Shown: positions 3,908-7,035 of the stretch, one piece after another
How positions within the stretch are numbered: the first letter of the stretch is position 1
How the letters are laid out: each line of letters opens with the position of its first letter
Assembly: GCA_903908785.1 (NCBI GenBank)
Contig: CAIVTL010000615.1
Span: 1 to 7,035 of the forward strand
From: Caldifarciminota bacterium
GTDB lineage: Bacteria; Hydrothermota; Tepidihabitantia; Tepidihabitantales; Tepidihabitantaceae
DNA length: 7,035 nt
Direction of reading: 5' to 3'
Program-made: the position numbers and the translations under genes
Notes under the pieces: generated by a model
What the model was told of the DNA's origin: nothing
Seen by the model: only the letters and a program-made list of their open reading frames with translations
Databases searched by the model: none

Positions 3908-6559
3908 CTAGTCAGCCTCAATCCGCACATCGCCAGCCTTCCGTCGCTTCGCCGTAGCTTTGGCTCTTTCTTCGAGCTGGTCCGCACAAGACTTGAGTAT
4001 GTCGATGTCGCATTCGATATCGCCCGGGGCTGGCAGATTCGCGTCTGCGCCCTGTGGCGCATCGTGTCCCGTCCACTTGGAGCACTTCGTCATTTCCGCA
4101 TCTATGGTGCTGTAGTCATCGTCGCTCACCTCTACCCCGGCGAGCCTGTTGGTCTGGACGGCAGGACTGAACCTCCGCACCACGTCGTGGAACAGCCTTT
4201 CCTCCACGAGTCGCTCCCACGTCTTGCGAAGAAGGCTGAACAGTCCTGCTGCTTCTCTGTTGTACTCGTTCCTGTCAGTCGCATGCAGCGGCTTGATTCG
4301 TACCAGTTCGTTCTTGAGATGGCCGATGCGTCCTTTGACGTTCAATGCGTGCCACGGGCGGTCCTCTGTGCGGATACCGGCTTCAAGACCTTGTCGGCAT
4401 ACGAACTCGACTTTCACACCCGTCTTCGTGTCCTTAGCATATCGTAGAGCACCGAGCAGGAATTCTATGTCGTGCGTGAACACGATGACTTGGCGCACGG
4501 CGGCCTCGGCTACCAATCTCTTCGCGATCCGGTCTCGGAATTCATGGTCCAAAGAGCTGACCGGGTCATCCAGAACGATGGGCCCTTTTCGTTCCGACGC
4601 GGCAAGTTCAGCGAGGAATCCAGCGATTGCCACGACACGATGTTCCCCTTCGCTCAGGACCTCTGAGATGTCGGCGCGTGCGGTCTTGCACACGCCATCC
4701 AGAGATAGCTTGTGGCAGGTCTCACCGGCCTTGGCCGTCGGTTTCGGGAGAATCTGTAGGTGCTCCGCGCCCATCGCCTTGAGTTCCTCTGTCAGGCGAC
4801 GCTGGAACTCCGGAGTGAACGTAGCCGTGACCATCTCCTTGCCCTTTCTTGATACGGTCAGCGTGTCCAGGCTACTAGCGCAGTAGGCAAAAGCACTCTT
4901 CCGGTTTAAGACCGAGACGTATTGCCTGACCTCTTTCCCATTCTCGGCCAGTGCCTTCTTGCTCTGCAGCTCGTTCCTTTCTTTGAGGAGTTCCTTCTGT
5001 TTCTCGGGCTCTGCCTGCAAGCGCAGATTGACGGCCTCGTCTGCAAGTAGTTTGATGTGCTCCTCGATATGCACAACGGGGATGGTCAGGTGCTTTGGGA
5101 GAAGTTCCATGGAGGCGGGGACCGGTGATGATCTCAGCGCTAGAAGCCGGGCTGCACCCAACGCAAGTCGTTCCTGAATGGCCGTCGCAGCACTAGAGTC
5201 CCTTTCCTTGATGGTGTCGAGGGCGTCTAGATAGTTGTCCGCCGTCGGGGCCACTGCGTGTTTGAGGTTCTCGAGTGCAAGTTTGAGTTGCTTCTTTGCC
5301 TCGGCGACGGCAGACGCAGTCTTGTCTACCATGAACGTCTGGAAACGCAACATCCGTTCAACGGCGTCAGGCATGAGTGGCTGCATACACAGGACACATC
5401 GAGCGTCCGTTTCGACGAATGGGAACTCCTTCTCTGGGTACGCTATGCCGATCGAGTAGTCTCTTGCAGCCTCGTAGAGTGTGCGCCAGACTGGGCTCCC
5501 TGCTCCTGCAAGTGGTTCGTCCGACATGGACTTGGCAAGGACCTCTGCAGCCCGCTCCGCGGCATCGACATTGCCGTAGAGCCTGTGAAGCGTATCTACA
5601 GCGTGGTCCGATATGATTGACTCTAGCTTGGCCAGGTCGTCGCGGAACTGCTCCAGGCGACGTCGCCTCAGGTCCGCTTGAGCGGCCAAGGTGGTTGGGT
5701 CTTTAGTGACGAGTTCATTGACCGTGTTTAACCGCTGTTCATCAGTCGTGTTCCACGAGCAAGCTGACTCCAGCATAGCCTCGGTTGTGGTTGCGGAGAG
5801 AGACTTGAGGAATGTATCCGCCTCGGTTCCTGGGAGCACGCCGGCAGGGTGCGGGGGGTCGGCGGTCGGTGTCTCCTGTCCCAGTCGCCGTTTGAATTCC
5901 ATCATCAGGTCGCCCAACCGTGGGAAGACGTCGGCGCCGTAGGGCATGTATAGCGGTGCGTTGTCTTCCTCAACCGTAATCCGGGCGCAGCTGGAGTCGA
6001 ACACGGCCACATTCGTGAGTACGTCCGGGTGTTGGCCGTCACTCCAGGCGATGGTTTGTGGCGGGTCGGTTCCTGCCTGCACCTTAATGCCGGCTCGAGC
6101 GGGCTGCGGTGGGGCGGTCGGACTGCCCACTGGGCGTACGTTGGGTAGGATGCGTTCCTTGGTGTCTCTGGCTCTGCAGGCGCGCTTGAGGATGCGAGCG
6201 TAGCCTGACTTTCCGGAGCCATTCTGGCCATAGATGACCGCAAGGGCCGACACGCTCAGCGGAAGGGCGCTGCCATCTGGGATGGCATTCACATTGTGCA
6301 CGTCTTCGATGGCATGGAGGGCGATCTGAGTCTGGATCGCAGGAGCCCCGGACACGGCACCAGGTTGTGGGCGGACTGCCTCTGGAGCGACCTCTCCGGT
6401 CGCTAGCAGCCCGTACGCACTCTTGAGTATCCGGTAGAGCTCATCTTTGTCCGCATCCGTCAGGTCGGCCTGTGCCAGCATCCTTCGGACGGCATCTGCC
6501 AGCCACGGGGCGACGTTGACGTTCTGGCACCAGCTAACGATGTCATCAATCATGCTCAT
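3908..6559 (-). CDS. AAA_13-type ABC ATPase, RloC/PrrC-like putative anticodon nuclease
   Basis: This is an 883-aa cytoplasmic protein with the ABC-ATPase halves split around a long helical insert. In order: an N-terminal extension of about 75 residues; Walker A GQNGSGKS at 111-118; a Q-loop-like VFDSSCARI near 186-194; a coiled-coil-rich middle with CVLC at 388-391, as in a zinc hook; the ABC signature LSEGE at 635-639; Walker B IVLDD at 661-665 with D-loop SSLD at 668-671; the H-loop in VIVFTHD, H696; and a C-terminal domain. That domain has RKTWE (R778, E782) and GHD (H832), resembling the Arg-x3-Glu...His triad of PrrC and RloC tRNA nucleases; the His lies further away than in PrrC, so the assignment is tentative. 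RloC is known to combine an ATPase, zinc hook and C-terminal nuclease. I start at the ATG at 6559, because AGGAG lies 9 nt upstream; a TTG at 6568 is too close to it. First gene of the operon with rmuC. Confidence 0.86.
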   Translation of the reverse strand: MSMIDDIVSWCQNVNVAPWLADAVRRMLAQADLTDADKDELYRILKSAYGLLATGEVAPEAVRPQPGAVSGAPAIQTQIALHAIEDVHNVNAIPDGSALPLSVSALAVIYGQNGSGKSGYARILKRACRARDTKERILPNVRPVGSPTAPPQPARAGIKVQAGTDPPQTIAWSDGQHPDVLTNVAVFDSSCARITVEEDNAPLYMPYGADVFPRLGDLMMEFKRRLGQETPTADPPHPAGVLPGTEADTFLKSLSATTTEAMLESACSWNTTDEQRLNTVNELVTKDPTTLAAQADLRRRRLEQFRDDLAKLESIISDHAVDTLHRLYGNVDAAERAAEVLAKSMSDEPLAGAGSPVWRTLYEAARDYSIGIAYPEKEFPFVETDARCVLCMQPLMPDAVERMLRFQTFMVDKTASAVAEAKKQLKLALENLKHAVAPTADNYLDALDTIKERDSSAATAIQERLALGAARLLALRSSPVPASMELLPKHLTIPVVHIEEHIKLLADEAVNLRLQAEPEKQKELLKERNELQSKKALAENGKEVRQYVSVLNRKSAFAYCASSLDTLTVSRKGKEMVTATFTPEFQRRLTEELKAMGAEHLQILPKPTAKAGETCHKLSLDGVCKTARADISEVLSEGEHRVVAIAGFLAELAASERKGPIVLDDPVSSLDHEFRDRIAKRLVAEAAVRQVIVFTHDIEFLLGALRYAKDTKTGVKVEFVCRQGLEAGIRTEDRPWHALNVKGRIGHLKNELVRIKPLHATDRNEYNREAAGLFSLLRKTWERLVEERLFHDVVRRFSPAVQTNRLAGVEVSDDDYSTIDAEMTKCSKWTGHDAPQGADANLPAPGDIECDIDILKSCADQLEERAKATAKRRKAGDVRIEAD

Positions 6560-6568
6560 AACACTCAA

Positions 6569-6575
6569 CTCCTTT
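6569..6575 (-). promoter_or_regulatory. Ribosome binding site of the ATPase gene
   Basis: AAAGGAG at 6575-6569 on the minus strand ends 9 nt before the ATG at 6559. It abuts the in-frame TTG at 6568 and is 15 nt from the ATG at 6553, so it selects 6559 as the start. Confidence 0.7.
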
Positions 6576-6613
6576 GCCCGGGGATTCCGGTGGCATCTTG
6601 CTTAACCCGTCTC

Positions 6614-6694
6614 CGTCAAGACCGGGCGGGGTTCGGGGTTTACCATCAGGCGAATACTACTACTGTCGGCTCAGATGTCAAGGTGGAGGGGAGA
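6614..6694 (-). repeat. Intergenic repeat copy C
   Basis: GTCAAG at 6615 and GTCAAGG at 6677 frame the element, again 62 bp apart. Bases 6615-6653 match copy B almost perfectly (CCGGGCGGGGTTCGGGG, then ACCATCAGGCGAA). The following 22 bases (6654-6675) are unrelated to copies A and B, yet the element length is unchanged. To the right, AGGTGGAGGGGAGAGGC resembles the flank of copy A. It lies in the 219-bp gap between the ATPase start and the gene remnant at 6779. Confidence 0.8.
6654..6681 (-). promoter_or_regulatory. Promoter-like core in repeat C, for the ATPase-rmuC operon
   Basis: TTGACA at 6681-6676, a 16-bp spacer and TAGTAT at 6659-6654 on the minus strand. The -35 is consensus and the -10 matches 4 of 6, the best of the repeat family. 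The spacer and -10 differ in sequence from copies A and B, yet the two boxes stay at the same distance, as expected if the promoter function is kept. The leader to the ATG at 6559 would be about 88 nt. Confidence 0.55.
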
Positions 6695-6698
6695 GGCT

Positions 6699-6717
6699 CC
6701 GGAGTTCGTGACTCCGG
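6699..6717. other. Perfect 7-bp hairpin upstream of the operon
   Basis: CCGGAGT (6699-6705) and ACTCCGG (6711-6717) form a perfect stem with a TCGTG loop. It lies between the stop of the minus-strand gene remnant (6779) and the -35 box at 6681, so it could be that gene's terminator or an operator for the operon. There is no T-run after it on the minus strand. Confidence 0.4.
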
Positions 6718-6778
6718 GTGGGCCGGACATGTCAATCGCGCGGGGCGGTACCCGGCAGCGTCCGGAAACCGCGGAAAC

Positions 6779-6898
6779 CTAATCTTTCTCCAGGTCAAAA
6801 TCCACCTTGCCGTCCGATACGACACGCACCTCGTGGTCATCCCTCTTGACCTCGATGTCGTGGTTGTCTATTACCTCATCCACTTGCAGTGGCCCTAG
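6779..6898 (-). pseudogene. 3' remnant of a gene truncated by an insertion sequence
   Basis: Read from about 6898 down to the TAG at 6781-6779, one minus-strand frame encodes about 39 residues of coherent, charged, beta-rich sequence (QVDEVIDNHDIEVKRDD, then HEVRVVSDGKVDFDLEKD). No credible start with a ribosome binding site is present; a GTG at 6883 is the only in-frame candidate and lacks one. Upstream the frame enters the terminal sequence of the insertion sequence and reaches a stop at about 6949. The simplest reading is the C-terminus of a gene whose 5' part was separated by the insertion. I do not recognise the protein. A short intact gene starting at the GTG is the alternative. Confidence 0.5.
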
Positions 6899-7035
6899 GA
6901 GTCTGTCGGAGAACCCCCGCAGTCCGCAACGTAACGGTGCTCTGGTCGTCTAATAGTTATGGGCACTCAACGTTTCCGCGACTATTGTCCTGAGCAGGAT
7001 TTCCTCTTCCCGCCCTCACTGCGGGAGTGGCTACC
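6899..7035 (+). mobile_element. Left end of an IS1182-type insertion sequence (partial)
   Basis: A transposase gene begins at 6959 and the window ends inside it. The terminal inverted repeat should lie in the 60 bp before it, and AGTCTGTCGGAGAAC at 6900-6914 is a plausible candidate, because the neighbouring gene remnant loses its coherent coding sequence there. The exact boundary, about 6899, cannot be fixed without the other end. The palindrome CCTAGG at 6894-6899 sits at this junction and could be the target. Confidence 0.6.
6959..7035 (+). CDS. IS1182-family transposase, N-terminal fragment
   Basis: From the ATG at 6959 the plus strand encodes 25 complete codons before the window ends: MGTQRFRDYCPEQ, then DFLFPPSLREWLP. 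The pattern R-x-Y-x-P-x-Q-x-x-L-x-P-P-S-L-x-x-W-L-P is the characteristic start of IS1182-type DDE transposases (the domain formerly called DUF772), in which it precedes a helical N-terminal domain and a C-terminal RNase H-like catalytic domain. No catalytic residues are in view. There is no clear ribosome binding site, and in-frame stops lie just upstream (TAA TAG at 6951-6956 region, read across frames). It is the only gene in the window on the plus strand. Identification rests on this short motif but is quite specific. Confidence 0.82.
   Translation, partial: MGTQRFRDYCPEQDFLFPPSLREWL

Noticed and set aside
3240..3911. Plus-strand 223-codon frame rich in Ser/Arg/Ala
   Set aside because: It is antisense to the rmuC coiled coil and its composition is that of a shadow of high-GC coding sequence; no motif supports it.
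4149..4886. Plus-strand 245-codon frame
   Set aside because: It is antisense to the conserved C-terminal half of the ATPase and carries no recognisable domain.
3908..6559. Naming the ATPase prrC or rloC outright
   Set aside because: Architecture fits RloC best, but the distance to the candidate catalytic His differs and the wider AAA_13 family has many members of unknown activity.
6560..6568. TTG start for the ATPase at 6568
   Set aside because: The AGGAG lies directly against this TTG with no spacing; the ATG at 6559 has proper spacing of 9 nt.
410..6694. CRISPR array
   Set aside because: The repeats are dispersed over 6 kb, not regularly spaced with spacers, and lie singly in gaps between genes.
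6590..6898. Plus-strand 102-codon frame with a hydrophobic C-terminus
   Set aside because: It crosses repeat C and is antisense to the gene remnant, whose minus-strand reading is a far better protein; the apparent hydrophobic tail is the complement of its charged codons.

Overview
The window is a bacterial chromosomal segment of fairly high G+C. It carries an accessory gene cluster in which every recognisable resident gene lies on the minus strand. The host cannot be named from the sequence. RmuC, Shine-Dalgarno-led genes and sigma70-like TTGACA promoters indicate a bacterium. The mix of orphan small proteins, dispersed intergenic repeats and an insertion sequence would suit an environmental, possibly uncultivated lineage, but that is inference.

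Layout, left to right. (1) 1-391, minus: the start of a two-helix membrane protein running off the left edge. (2) 410-552: an intergenic repeat with a promoter-like core and a hairpin module. (3) 562-1197, minus: an unrecognised protein with a zinc-knuckle-like CxxC...HxC motif. (4) 1287-1481, minus: a 64-aa four-cysteine protein with a clear ribosome binding site. (5) 1580-1657: a second repeat copy. (6) 1712-2206, minus: an unrecognised protein with a possible winged-helix segment. (7) 2227-2306: a partial repeat copy that overlaps the RmuC stop codon. (8) 2273-3862, minus: RmuC-family protein (membrane anchor, long coiled coil, PD-(D/E)xK-like core). (9) 3908-6559, minus: an 883-aa ATPase of the AAA_13 (PrrC/RloC-like) type with complete ABC motifs, a zinc-hook-like CxxC and a C-terminal R-x3-E...H pattern like that of anticodon nucleases. 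(10) 6614-6694: a third full repeat copy, upstream of the ATPase. (11) 6779-6898, minus: the 3' remnant of a gene. (12) about 6899 to the right edge, plus: the left end of an insertion sequence and the first 25 codons of an IS1182-type transposase, which appears to have cut off that gene.

The most interesting unit is the two-gene operon at 2273-6559. The ATPase comes first and RmuC follows 45 bp later, both apparently driven from the promoter in the repeat at 6654-6681. An RloC-like ATPase/nuclease paired with a membrane-tethered nuclease-fold coiled-coil protein, beside an insertion sequence and orphan genes, looks like a candidate anti-phage or stress-response module. No restriction-modification genes are visible here, although PrrC and RloC often sit beside them.

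The second notable layer is regulatory. Four intergenic repeats carry a TTGAC-N16-TAnnnT promoter-like core pointing at a minus-strand gene. In the three full copies two TTGAC boxes are exactly 62 bp apart. Two copies carry a hairpin module next to or inside the 3' end of the preceding gene. Scattered genes may thus share a terminator/promoter cassette.
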